A stretch of 64,000 nucleotides of DNA from Bryoerythrophyllum caledonicum (taxonomy: Eukaryota; Streptophyta; Bryopsida; Pottiales; Pottiaceae), in the NCBI GenBank assembly GCA_963971425.1, contig OZ020515.1, positions 33,925,856-33,989,855 on the forward strand, in the 5' to 3' direction. Both the position numbers and the translations under genes were made by a program. Shown here piece after piece: positions 34,114 through 45,200 of the stretch. Numbering within the stretch: position 1 is the first letter of the stretch; each line of letters begins with the position of its first letter. Below the pieces are notes generated by a model. That model had not been told where the DNA came from. It worked only from the letters and a program-made list of their open reading frames with translations, and made no database searches.

Positions 34114-36431
34114 GATTTGAGATGAAGACTGAGTGAGCTCCGAAATCTCTGGTGAGGGGAGGTGGGACTTAGCCTCAGGGAAAGAGTGTGGGCACCAAGA
34201 GGTGGCTGATCTTGGTGAGAGCTCCCCATACATTCTAGATCTGAGAAAGGAGAGAGGTCTGGGACACAGATCACGTTGGAAAGGGCTCACAAGCATCAGA
34301 TCTGGAGTTTGAGGAGTGAACGCAAGGGTGTTAGATCTATGGTGTGCGTCTTCTGAGAAGCCTGGGAGCAAGTGTTGGCACATAGATGTAATCTAGCCTC
34401 GTGCCACAAGATCTGCCCCAGATCTGTAAGCTGGATACCAAATCTGTAGGCCTCTCTCTTAGTCGATGCACCTCCCCAACCCAGTCTTTTACCTTTACAA
34501 TATAGCAAGACAAACCCAACGCAACTATATTACAGCAACAACTCTTCATAGCGCACGACCCACAACATTGACATCCTGGAGCTCAAGCAATCGAACGCAC
34601 AACCCTGGAGCACGCCACAAGCAACAGCAACAAGCGCATACACCACACATTCCAGCAACAAGAAGCGCATGCACCTCTGTAAGTTTATGGAGCATTCATT
34701 CCTCCCCTTTCTCTGATTAATGCATGCACATCTGTAGATCACACACCATTAGCCAACACTTGATGTCTCGCAATCTCTCTTCTTGATTCAACCTCGTAAA
34801 GTTACATAGATCACCAGTAGTGATAAGTAATAGCCAAACCAGAGAACACAACCTAACCCTAGATCACATAAAACCTTGCACACACATAGAGATTTCCACA
34901 TCTACAATAGAGTGCGGAAGCGCTGTGCATTTTTCTCTAGAATCTTGCAGGCACAGAAAGGGCGTTGCAAACGCACAAATCCACGCATCACACTTGAACC
35001 AGCACCACCCAGCCAGCGACAGAGTGAGGAGCAGCCTTGATACTCCTGGTTGAACCCTACAACCTGTGACAACATAAAACTTTAGCATTGCAACAGGTAG
35101 AAACCCAAATCAGCATCACCCAGCCAGCGACAGAGTGAGGAGCAGCCCTGGTACTCCCGGTTGAACCCTACAACCTGTAACAACATAAAACTTTAGCATT
35201 GCAACAGGTAGAAGCCTAGTAGAGCAACGACACAGGTGGAAACAAGCAGACTAGGAGTACACAACGCATTCAAGGATTTACACAACATCAAACAAAAGGA
35301 AAGACCTGGACAGAAACAGCAGACACTTCGACTCACATCAGGAATCCAAGGACGCCGGACTTGCAAAACAGGAGCAGGGTTAGATACCAGCCAGGAATCT
35401 GCAACTCAATTCAAGCAGAGGCAACATCATCCCAGACAGAGAATCAAGGATACAAGACAGGAGGAGACCAGCAACTGCTTGAAACAAACCGACCTAGTAC
35501 TCGCAGACAACCCGACGTCTACGTCAACGATAACAAACGTCAACCCCGTCCTCACTGAATCCTAAACGACGACACCAAATCCAACGAAGACCTAAAACTT
35601 GACGTCGACATCAAACCCACACACCTGGCGTCAACACGCCCGACGTCAACACCGAAATCCAACACCAACATCGACTTAGTTCTTGACTGTGAAACCTCAA
35701 CAGCAGATCAAGCAACAACGACCCAACCCAACGTCAATTTCGACAGCATCAAATCTCAGGATTGCCCAACATCGTCCTAGAGCCCGAAGGCATCGATCTA
35801 GACCTCGAAGACAACCGCGTCACAGACCCTGAAGACACCATCCCAGATCCCGAAGACATCGTCCCAGACCAGACGACTCGACCCAAACAAGCCCAAACCC
35901 ACGTCAACTTCGACGTCTAAACCTGCGCCCTCGTCAACATCAACAGTCCGAAGACACAAGCAACCTACTCCAGCGCACTCAGCGATCGCAAGATATAGAA
36001 CAGAGATCCTCCCAGAACACAAGCAACCTACCCCAGCGCCCTGTTATGAGTGACTCCCTGAAGGCACATCGACCCATCTAAAGGCGGCGACCCACGCACT
36101 CAGGCTGAGACCCAAGCACGCAAGCTGCGACCTCAAGCCTTTACAGCAACCTACCTGCATCTACAGCGACCCACCCCAACCTACCTTCACAACGGCCACC
36201 TAACCTGCGACCTACGCACTCAGGCTGCGACCCACCCAAGCGGACTTGTGACCCACGCAATTAGACTGCGACCTACACAACCTCCTATTCGCCCCCCTTC
36301 AATAACCCAGCGACCCACCGCCTCAACACCAACCTTCCTACATATCCAGGGACCTACCTCACCAACTATTGCCCTACCCCAGCCCCTGAACCCTTAGCCT
36401 AGTGACTTCAGTTTCACACCCTCCACCAGCT
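34114..36431 (+). promoter_or_regulatory. 5' UTR / internal promoter region of the plus LINE
   Basis: The 2.3 kb leader has no credible ORF. Its first 320 bp contain five AGATCT words (34237, 34298, 34333, 34409, 34420), a feature shared with the 5' end of the minus LINE. A 111-bp direct repeat occupies 35002-35112 and 35113-35216. The region from about 35480 to 36400 is C/A-rich and T-poor with many CGACC and ACCCA words, like the rest of the element's coding strand. LINEs carry their promoter in the 5' UTR, so these repeats are candidate promoter modules, as with mouse L1 monomers. Confidence 0.6.
35002..35216 (+). repeat. 111-bp tandem duplication in plus LINE 5' UTR
   Basis: Two head-to-tail units start GCACCACCCAGCCAGCGACA (35002) and GCATCACCCAGCCAGCGACA (35113). 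Both continue through GAGTGAGGAGCAGCC, GTTGAACCCTACAACCTG and CTTTAGCATTGCAACAGG. Only a few substitutions separate them, indicating a recent duplication. Confidence 0.9.
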
Positions 36432-38072
36432 ATGGACGCCATGGACACCGAAAATCCCCATCCAAGTGTCATAAAGATTACAACAACTGAAGATTTAGGC
36501 TCAAAGGCAAGCGGAGGTCCAACCCCATCCAAGAAAGCCAAAGGTAATTATCCCACCATCGAGGTCTCCATCCCTGACCTATCATCATTTCGATTTTGGT
36601 TAGGCTTCTCCACTATGGAAAAGCTTGCCATAGATGCAGGACAGGAGCCCCTATTCAGTGGAGAGGGCGTTAGAGACATGATAACCCGTGGAGTACCCAA
36701 AGAAGAAGCTGAGGAAGCCATTGGAGCTGATGTGGCCTACCCTAGGATACCACAACTCTTATACTCTTCGCTACGCAACGACAACATCGAGGGACAACAC
36801 TACAACCTTACTCAGGTACCATTTGATATCCCTACAAACCCTATCACTGGACTCTCCTATGACTTCCATGTGGCAATTCACTTCGAATTGCCACCTCACC
36901 CCATGCACCATGATGATGTGAAGAGACTAGCCCTAGCTAGGCTTGAACACATGAAAATCCCCTTAGGCACCAACCTCATGGATCCTATCGCCGTTTTATG
37001 TAAGGGGGTCAAAAAAGAGGGACAAAGAGGTATATGGTCAGGAATCATTAAACTACACCTCCTCAGACCAGAGGTGGACGCCATAGCCCTTCTTCGAGGT
37101 ACCCGATACTTCATCCTCCACCTAGATCCTACAGGACAGGCCTCCCTAGGGAAAGTATGCAAAACTTTCCACGCAGTAGCCCGAAAGAACCTATCAGTAC
37201 GAATCAAGAGTGAGTCCCTTAAGGGTGTGGCTGCCCACACCCTCTTCCAGGATGCAGTAACGAATAGTTTCTCGAGAAACTTAGAATTAGAGATTACAGA
37301 TGTGCAGAAGGTACAAGAGGATACACATGCCTTTATAGTTGCCCCAACTCCACAACAAGCCAAGAAGTTTGAGCTTTACCAGATCACCACACACCACGAG
37401 GTGATACCCGCGCGTGCTAGTAGCTCTGGAAGCCTCACCCCCGTTGATAGAGCCAAAAAAGACGCATTGACGGTTACCCTCTCCCAACTTCCCATTCTTA
37501 TGAGCGTGGCAGAAACCACGAATGCTATCCATCAAATTTTCGAGGCCAAGAATGTCATCTCCCTATGGTTCCACAGGCAGCAGAGAGGAATGCACAATGG
37601 TAGTGTCAATGTGCAATTTCCTAACCCCATCATCTACCGCCAATTCCTACACAAGACTTTCACTGTAGGGCGACATCAAGTGGAGATCTCCCCCCACCGC
37701 CGCAGCCTCGAAGGTGACGACCCACCCACCACCGCATTACTGGAGAAGTGGGGCTTTAATGACATCAATAAAGCCCTCGTAAACACCGTGGCGTCCCTCC
37801 AAGCTACCCCAGCTCCTGCTAGCATTACCAGGTCAGAAATGACATCCATTATAGATGCAGGAAACAAGAGACTGCGCCAGGAGCTCTCCACCCTCAGAGA
37901 GGACATCATCAAAGATACAAAGGCCTACACCGATAACCGCACCAGTGAGTTACAGGCGAAATTATCAAATGTGGAGCAGTTGATGACCTCTGCACTGATG
38001 GCTATGCAACAAATCACAGGATCGCGGCCTCCAACTATCCCAGCCTTAGAAGACCACTCAAACGTGGATTGA
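36432..38072 (+). CDS. LINE ORF1 protein, family unknown (plus copy, intact)
   Basis: ORF1 proteins of LINEs bind the element RNA. The first real ATG is 36432 (MDAMDTENPHP); a second at 36441 also has a favourable GCCATGG context. The 546-residue product has a short acidic/Pro start, a conserved core from about residue 48 (FRFWLGFSTMEKLA, EEAIGADVAYPRIP, HYNLTQVP, YDFHVAIHFELP, GTNLMDPIAVLC, GIIKLHLLRPEVDA, LLRGTRYFILHL, GKVCKTFHAVA), a region with ISPHRRSLEG, and a C-terminal coiled coil (KRLRQELSTLREDIIKD). The minus LINE encodes a diverged homologue at 52533-51220 with the same blocks, which shows that the protein is under selection. I recognise no RRM signature, CCHC knuckle or other known domain. 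It ends TGA 38070-38072, just before the low-complexity frame. Confidence 0.8.
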   Translation: MDAMDTENPHPSVIKITTTEDLGSKASGGPTPSKKAKGNYPTIEVSIPDLSSFRFWLGFSTMEKLAIDAGQEPLFSGEGVRDMITRGVPKEEAEEAIGADVAYPRIPQLLYSSLRNDNIEGQHYNLTQVPFDIPTNPITGLSYDFHVAIHFELPPHPMHHDDVKRLALARLEHMKIPLGTNLMDPIAVLCKGVKKEGQRGIWSGIIKLHLLRPEVDAIALLRGTRYFILHLDPTGQASLGKVCKTFHAVARKNLSVRIKSESLKGVAAHTLFQDAVTNSFSRNLELEITDVQKVQEDTHAFIVAPTPQQAKKFELYQITTHHEVIPARASSSGSLTPVDRAKKDALTVTLSQLPILMSVAETTNAIHQIFEAKNVISLWFHRQQRGMHNGSVNVQFPNPIIYRQFLHKTFTVGRHQVEISPHRRSLEGDDPPTTALLEKWGFNDINKALVNTVASLQATPAPASITRSEMTSIIDAGNKRLRQELSTLREDIIKDTKAYTDNRTSELQAKLSNVEQLMTSALMAMQQITGSRPPTIPALEDHSNVD

Positions 38073-38239
38073 CCAAGGACTACGGCCGAAGATATCACCA
38101 ATGTGGCAACACATGGGTGGACAAGGTTTTTACCTCCCTCCCCCACTCTTTTAGTATACTTTTCCAAATCTCCTTGTGCACTCACCTACTCCTCGAAATC
38201 ACTATCTCCTCTTGTATACTCTCCCCCTTTCACTACAAA

Positions 38240-41200
38240 ATGCTAGTTAATACCCTGATACTCAAGACATTAGTACCCTTCATACCCTCCCAATTAGATA
38301 TACCCTCCCAAAATCTCTACTTCCTCAGTTATTCTCCATCAATAACGACATATCACTCCACTCTAGTAGCCGCAGTATACTCTAGCCTCACCATAGTCTC
38401 TACACCCTCTTCATTAACCACCTCCTACTCTATACATACTCTACACTTCTACTACCACACACCCACAACTAAGCACATGTCTTGGAGTCCACAAGGTGAT
38501 TGCATGTACTGGTTTGGGGGTTTTTTCCCACGTATCAATGAACTCTGGCACTGCATATACCATTACAGTATGAATATTTTTTGGAAAAACACATATGGAA
38601 TACACACATTCAACACTCATACACCCTTACTATACCTCTACATTACAAACACTTCTTATACAACCACTCACAAGACATCAGTCCTACTCCCACAGACACC
38701 TTATTACACTACATACCCCCTTGAGTATACACCTCCCACAACCACAAAAACCACCACCACTACATACTCACCCCAAAAACCAGAAAGAATTGCATTCACA
38801 CCCACACACATCCACGCACAAAAATACATCAAAACAAACACACAAACACCCACACACTTACACTCAACCACAAACACATACACAAATACACATGAACATA
38901 TATACACTCAAACACACCCACACATCCAAACACACACACATAAACTACAAAATACACATACTACATACACACACAGACATATACATACAACTACACGTCC
39001 ACATCCGCAAACAAAAACCCACCTATACACAACCCCTAAAATACACACAAAAAATTATCTAAACAAACATACACAAGCTTACAGAAACACCATAAAAAAT
39101 ACACACCCGTATACACAGATTAAAATCACAAGAAAAAACAAAATCACAAGAAATCCCACAAACAAAAACATACACACATACATAAACAAAAATACTACAA
39201 TTAGGAAAACAAAAAATAAAAAATTCTTAAAACACACACACAAAACAATAAAACTAAAACAACACATTATACCATTACATTACAAAATCACATACGTACA
39301 TACATACTGGAATACGGATACGGATACAAAAACAACTAAAAATACAGATATAGACATGTATATAGATACGTACAAAAATACAGATATGGATACGCATACG
39401 AATACAAATACAAATACAAATACACATAAAAATAAAAAAACAGATACAACTACAAATACAACTACAAATACACATACGGATATAGGTCAGAATACACATA
39501 AAAGAATACATATAAATACGGAAGCAAGAGAAGTCATAAACACCGACACAAATATGAGTATGAACAATACTCAAAAAAGCAAGGAGAATAAAATAAAAAT
39601 ATATTATCAAATACCGCCAAAAATATCACAAAAAATAGAAAAAATATTAATAAACAACTTCCCACAAAAACCAAGTAAAACAAAAAACCTAAAATCCAAA
39701 AACACACCTCATAAAACAATTTCTAGACTACACACACAGAACCTTAATATGAACATAGATGTAAATACCGAAATGAACATTAAAACAAATACTAAAACGC
39801 ATACTAATACAAACATACGAATGAACACTAATACAAACCCAAATACAAACACACACAAACACACAAATACTAAAACTAAAACTGGGACACATACTAATAC
39901 AAATATATGTATAAACTTTAAAACAAAAGCAACTACAGACATATTTATAACTACATATCATCAAAAGGCATGGAACAATAAAATGGCTAAAAATAGGAAA
40001 ATCAAGGAGAGTAAAAAGAGATATACTAAATTAAATAGGAAGAAGATAGATATTTATAAAATTTCAAAGGTTTCAAATAGAGCAAGGAATATTAAAAATA
40101 AAAGAACAAAATTGGAGAGGATATGCAAGGAGAAAATAAAGGGTAAGGTAGAATACCATTATCATAAGAATACAAATAATAAGAACTTAACAATAAACAA
40201 TAGTACTAAAAATAGAATATGCTTCCTAAGAGAATCAAAAATAAGGGATGGAAAATTAACCAAAATAGTAACGAGAAATAATTATCATAAGAATTCAAAT
40301 AATGAGAACATAGCAACAAACAACAAGACTAAAAATATAATATGCTTCCTAAAGGAATCTAAAATAGGGGATGGAAAATTAACAAAATTAGTAACGAGAA
40401 CTAATTATAATAAGAATAAATGTATGAAGAGAATAGCTATAAACAGCAGTACTAAAAATAGATTATGCTTCCCAAGAAATTCAAAAATAACGGATAAAAA
40501 ATTAAACAAACTTGTAATGAGAAACAAAAATGTCAGAGTAAAAATAAATAGAGAAGATAGGAATAATAAAAGAGTACAGACTAAAAATAGAAATTGGAAT
40601 ATAAACTACATGGATAAATGGAAAATTAATAGTAATATTAAAAACTATATATATAAAGTTGGGGAGAATTTGCGATTAAATAGTAGAAATTTGTTGAGAG
40701 TATGTAAAATAATGAAAATAGGAGGTGGGAATCATGTTTCGCCGGCTGGTGGGGGGCCGGAGGCGCCAAAAATAGACTTACTAAAAATAGAAATTCTAAT
40801 AAAAGTAGGAATATATACGAATCTGATTGAAATAAATATCAATCTGTTTTTAGAAATCATTGTTTTAGACAAAATATGTTTAGAAAGAAATCTTTTAGAA
40901 AACTCATTTTTTCAATATACGGGTACATATACTGATACGTATACTGATACGTATACTGATACGTACACCGATGAGTATACTTATAAATATACTGATACAA
41001 ATACTGGTATGTATACTGATACACATACTGGTATGTATGTAAATACAAATACTTATATTTGTACAAATGCAAATACCAATACAAATAGTGGTACGTGTAC
41101 TCATACGAATACTAACACAAATACTAACAAAGATACTAATACAAATACCAAGACAAAAACCATGACATATACTAATACAAACATACAAAAGAATACTAAT

Positions 41201-42184
41201 ATAATACCACATAAAACTACATACACACACACAAAGACAACCACACACCATCAACGAAACACATACATATACATACACACATACAAAGACAAACACACAC
41301 AATCAAAAAAACACAAATACCAAAGCCACATTCAAAAACAAAAAATTCTAAAACAAAACAAGATACCCATCTACTACAAACTACTAATATTAATTGGAGG
41401 AGACATGGAGACTAACCCAAGACCCATGCCGAACATATTTAAAAGACACCCCGCTTCGCACAAAAAGTATACCAAAACATATTTCATACCAAATACTAAT
41501 ACAAACACCAAAACAAACAATTGTACAAACCACAAAGTATATAATAACACCGCATATGAAAAAAAGGACTTAAAAGCCACTTTAAAAACCAACATAAACC
41601 CACATACAAATAGTCTTAAACATAATAGTTACATATGCACACGGACAAAAACAACCAAGATAAAATACAACCAACCATACATACATCCATACTCTTCTAA
41701 AACAAAAACAACCACAAAAAATACATGGACAAAAAATAAACTAAAGACGAAAACAACTACACCTACTATAAAAATAAATAAACCCACAACTCACACACAA
41801 GATACAAACACCCACCTACCCCCAAACCAACAAGTTATTAATAACACAACAAAGCCTTTAAAATACACCACTAAACATATATACCACAAACTTCTACTAC
41901 TTCTAGGAGGAGACATTGAAACCAACCCGGGACCCATGCCCAATATACTAAAAAGACATCCTACATCACATAAAAAAAATGCCAAAATCTACTTTATACC
42001 TAGTACCATAAAACTCCAACCAGAATATGAACACATTGCAAAACCCTTCGCACCATTTCTAAAAAATACACATACAAAACACTTCCCACCCAAACATTGC
42101 CCAATACATACAACAAAAAAATACGCATCCACCACCCCACATCTTATATGCACTAATATTCACTACTCATCCAAACATAGATGA
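38240..42184 (+). CDS. Low-complexity Thr/Asn/Lys-rich N-terminal part of LINE ORF2 with 2A motifs
   Basis: A single frame stays open for 4.1 kb after ORF1; the first ATG is 38240 (MLVNTLILK). Much of it is T-poor, repetitive DNA coding for Thr/Asn/His/Lys runs (NTNTNTH, YTDT repeats at 40929-40976). It also holds three 41-residue repeats (40157-40525) and, near its end, two related modules each with a 2A-like motif and MPN(I/L)xKRHPxSHKK. The corresponding region of the minus LINE is also low complexity and ends in a 2A motif. The frame is lost near 42135, where the homologous sequence continues in the ORF2 frame; a 1-nt indel is likely. Long openness could partly reflect the lack of T, but the repeat modules and 2A motif in phase argue for translation. 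Which ATG is used is unknown. Confidence 0.5.
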   Translation: MLVNTLILKTLVPFIPSQLDIPSQNLYFLSYSPSITTYHSTLVAAVYSSLTIVSTPSSLTTSYSIHTLHFYYHTPTTKHMSWSPQGDCMYWFGGFFPRINELWHCIYHYSMNIFWKNTYGIHTFNTHTPLLYLYITNTSYTTTHKTSVLLPQTPYYTTYPLEYTPPTTTKTTTTTYSPQKPERIAFTPTHIHAQKYIKTNTQTPTHLHSTTNTYTNTHEHIYTQTHPHIQTHTHKLQNTHTTYTHRHIHTTTRPHPQTKTHLYTTPKIHTKNYLNKHTQAYRNTIKNTHPYTQIKITRKNKITRNPTNKNIHTYINKNTTIRKTKNKKFLKHTHKTIKLKQHIIPLHYKITYVHTYWNTDTDTKTTKNTDIDMYIDTYKNTDMDTHTNTNTNTNTHKNKKTDTTTNTTTNTHTDIGQNTHKRIHINTEAREVINTDTNMSMNNTQKSKENKIKIYYQIPPKISQKIEKILINNFPQKPSKTKNLKSKNTPHKTISRLHTQNLNMNIDVNTEMNIKTNTKTHTNTNIRMNTNTNPNTNTHKHTNTKTKTGTHTNTNICINFKTKATTDIFITTYHQKAWNNKMAKNRKIKESKKRYTKLNRKKIDIYKISKVSNRARNIKNKRTKLERICKEKIKGKVEYHYHKNTNNKNLTINNSTKNRICFLRESKIRDGKLTKIVTRNNYHKNSNNENIATNNKTKNIICFLKESKIGDGKLTKLVTRTNYNKNKCMKRIAINSSTKNRLCFPRNSKITDKKLNKLVMRNKNVRVKINREDRNNKRVQTKNRNWNINYMDKWKINSNIKNYIYKVGENLRLNSRNLLRVCKIMKIGGGNHVSPAGGGPEAPKIDLLKIEILIKVGIYTNLIEININLFLEIIVLDKICLERNLLENSFFQYTGTYTDTYTDTYTDTYTDEYTYKYTDTNTGMYTDTHTGMYVNTNTYICTNANTNTNSGTCTHTNTNTNTNKDTNTNTKTKTMTYTNTNIQKNTNIIPHKTTYTHTKTTTHHQRNTYIYIHTYKDKHTQSKKHKYQSHIQKQKILKQNKIPIYYKLLILIGGDMETNPRPMPNIFKRHPASHKKYTKTYFIPNTNTNTKTNNCTNHKVYNNTAYEKKDLKATLKTNINPHTNSLKHNSYICTRTKTTKIKYNQPYIHPYSSKTKTTTKNTWTKNKLKTKTTTPTIKINKPTTHTQDTNTHLPPNQQVINNTTKPLKYTTKHIYHKLLLLLGGDIETNPGPMPNILKRHPTSHKKNAKIYFIPSTIKLQPEYEHIAKPFAPFLKNTHTKHFPPKHCPIHTTKKYASTTPHLICTNIHYSSKHR
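40157..40525 (+). repeat. Three 123-bp (41-residue) coding repeats
   Basis: Units start at about 40157, 40280 and 40403 in the same frame. Each encodes Asn/Lys-rich sequence with TKNxxCF(L/P) followed by SKIxDxKLxK(I/L)V(T/M)R. Changes are mostly substitutions and the frame is preserved in all three. Confidence 0.85.
41399..41425 (+). other. Degenerate 2A-like motif (GDMETNPRP)
   Basis: The consensus for ribosome skipping is D(V/I)ExNPGP. This copy, preceded by KLLILIG and followed by MPNIFKRHP, reads NPRP: the Gly at the skipping bond is replaced by Arg (AGA), so it should not work. It lies 510 bp upstream of the intact motif and belongs to a duplicated module. Confidence 0.75.
41909..41935 (+). 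other. Intact 2A-like ribosome-skipping motif (GDIETNPGP)
   Basis: The sequence KLLLLLGGDIETNPGP fits the full 2A consensus, including the hydrophobic Leu run upstream. In such motifs the ribosome fails to form the Gly-Pro bond, releasing the upstream chain and continuing translation. Here it would separate the low-complexity segment from the enzyme part of ORF2. 2A-like motifs are known in trypanosome L1Tc/ingi and several animal LINEs. Confidence 0.85.
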
Positions 42185-42230
42185 ATGTAACCAACTTCTA
42201 AATCCACAAAATTGGAACACAATTACATGA

Positions 42231-45200
42231 ACTAATACACTCCTACAAACCTTACTAACCTTACAAAACCCACCAGAACGACACATTTATACTCCACACC
42301 CCTATACTGAATTCCTAGTCGACAACCAAAATATTATAAACCATGAGAACTCAATACATAAAAGACTGTACGACTTCTTACATAGTCAAGACATACCACC
42401 CTCAAATGATATAATAAAACAAAAATTCCCTTACCTCCCTAACAACCTCATAAATGAATCACTAAAACGCCTAGACCCTATACCAGAATACACCCACCCA
42501 CCCCCACCTCTTCCCTACATCCCTCCTCAAAACCAAAATCAAAACATTAGACCAAACCAAGAAAATACATACATAATCACATGGAATGCCTCCTCACTAA
42601 ACACTGCCCTTCCTAGCTTACAAACTCTAGTCGCAAACACAGACACACCACCGGCTCTTATAGTTATAGAAGAAACAAAACTAACCGCCACAAAATCTAC
42701 AAAATATATACAAAATATATTTCAAGACTATAAACTCATCTTTAACAATACACATGCACTTACAAGATGCATGCAACAAAGGAGACCATACACACCGGGC
42801 GGCGGTGGCCTACTTACATTAATACACAAAAAATATACATTCCCCGGCAACATCAACAAAATCCCTACCCCAATGCACATATCACCATACATTCAAATAA
42901 TTAAAATCACTAATCACCCACTACAATCGTGGTTAATCTTTCACATGTATATGCCATCCCATCCCGAAGATACTAGATTTCTCTTAGATATACAAAACAC
43001 TATTACAACCCATATTAATAATCATCCCAATCATACATACCTATTATGTGGAGACTTCAATAGAGACATAGCGCTAATTGGCCGCCAAAATGGAAACCAT
43101 CACACCCCCCCTCAAAACATTGATTACCAATGGCGCCGCTTCACAGAAAACTTAAACTTCACTTACATCAATACCGATACACAATTCTCTGGACAAGGTG
43201 GCTACAATTATAGTGATTGGAGTCTAATAGATGGTTTCTATATAAATACAAACAACAACACACAATACACCTCCACAACAAACAAAGATATTATTCTCAA
43301 TTCGGACCACTCACCCGTACAACTGCACATCCCAAATAACACACTAATTAGTAGAACTCCTACAATCCCAAACAAAGACACTATACGCATACTCAACCCC
43401 ATCCCAAAAACCAACATAGAAAAATTCAACACAAAATTCTTCGAAGAAAACACCGTACAAATAGACTCCCTCATAAACACTCTTGAAATCAATAGTCAAT
43501 TAACACAAGCACAATGGCAAGAAGCATGCCACTCTCTAGACAAACTCATCAATAAAATCTCTGATACACTAGAACAAACTTGTAGAGCACACCCAATACC
43601 CCAAATGATAAACAGAACCTCTCAACAAGGCGGGTATCTACCCCGCAAACTTTCTAAAACTTGGAAACAACACTTAACCACATACCATACCATACGTAAA
43701 ACCATTAGAATTGTAAAAAACAACCCTCAATGGCGTAACCACCCCATACACAACGAACTACTAACTATACAACACATCCAAATCCCTACCCCGCCGCCTC
43801 CGGACCTTCCCCACGATACATGGATAAAAGATATCGCGATAATTGCAAAAAATGCCAACATACAAGCCTGGAAAATAATTACAAAATACACAAAAGAAAA
43901 CATTAAAAAAGCCATCTCAAAATACAGACAACTATACGAAATCAGCCCCAAAAAAATTAACAAAAAAGTCTTTAAAAATCTTGAATCCCCACCAATGGAT
44001 TGTATCAAAGATCAATATAATAATATTCTAACTAGCCCTGAAGACATTGCGAATGAAATATTCAACCAACAAACAAAAACCAAAAGACCAACAGTACCAA
44101 CATGTAATTACCAGCCACAACATACAATAGAATGCACATGTGCAATACGCCAATACCCTTGGCACGACCTGGACGGATATACCCTTGACAAACGGGGCAA
44201 ACCAGAAATTCCACTACATAAATACCTCAACAGAGCCACATACGACACATGCCTCCAAAATCTTGGAAATAATAAAGCCCCAGGCCCAGACCGCATACCA
44301 AACTCAATACTCAAAAACATGCCTCCAAGATTTCATAAACTACTATTCCTATTCTTTTCTCACTGCTATAAACAAAAACAAATACCAAATTCATGGAAAA
44401 CAAGTGCAACAATTCTACTATACAAAAAAGGCGATCCATCCATGCTACCCAATCATAGACCAATTGCACTAGCTAACACAATATATAAGCTTTTTACCAG
44501 TACACTTACCCACATACTATCCTCATACGGCGAAAAATTCAAAATCCTACATGATAGTCAAGAAGGATTTAGAGCGGAGAGAAGTACCGCACGGCAAATA
44601 CAAACTATAATAGCCGCATTAGAAGACGCAAAATTTACTAACCAAGATATATACATACTATACGTGGACTTCAAAAATGCCTTTGGCTCAATTGATCATG
44701 CCAGACTTCTAGCAATAATGTCAGACCTTGGCTACCCAAAAGAGGCAACTACACTTGTTGGAAACATTTATTCCCAATCATCTACTTGCTATATTGGCGA
44801 ACACTTTGGGAAAACAAAACCTATACCCATCCAAAGAGGAACTATACAAGGGGACACCCTTAGCCCATACCTATTTATTATATTTTTAGAACCACTTCTT
44901 AGATGGCTAGAAAGAGGCAGTAATGGATATACTTTCGGCACATCACAAGTCACAATAAACTCCGCCGCATATGCAGATGACCTAGCCACCATAACTAACA
45001 AAATCAAATCAATCCAAATACAACTCCATAAAATTGATAGATATTGTAAATGGGCGGGCATGGATGTGGGAGTTCCAAAATGTGCCGTTACCGGATGCCC
45101 AAACAAATCAAAATTGAACCCTACCACTTTCAAAGCCCTAATGCAAACCTCTAACATCAACTACCGCAACCAACCAATCCCTATACTACACCAAAACGAA

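Noticed and set aside
34114-38072. ORF1 and its leader as a separate host gene next to the LINE
   Set aside because: The target duplication includes them, and the minus LINE has the homologous ORF1 and leader in the same order.
38595-39062. 155-codon plus frame inside the LINE spacer
   Set aside because: It is an alternative frame of AC-rich low-complexity DNA; the phase matching the 2A motif is the other one.
40740-40780. GGGGGGCCGG block in the spacer resembling the minus LINE 3' hairpin
   Set aside because: The similarity is limited to about ten bases and lacks the neighbouring 3' UTR sequence.
41399-41935. 2A motifs as a sign of an integrated RNA virus
   Set aside because: They sit directly upstream of APE-RT-RNase H LINE domains with target duplications, and no viral capsid, helicase or RdRp is present.
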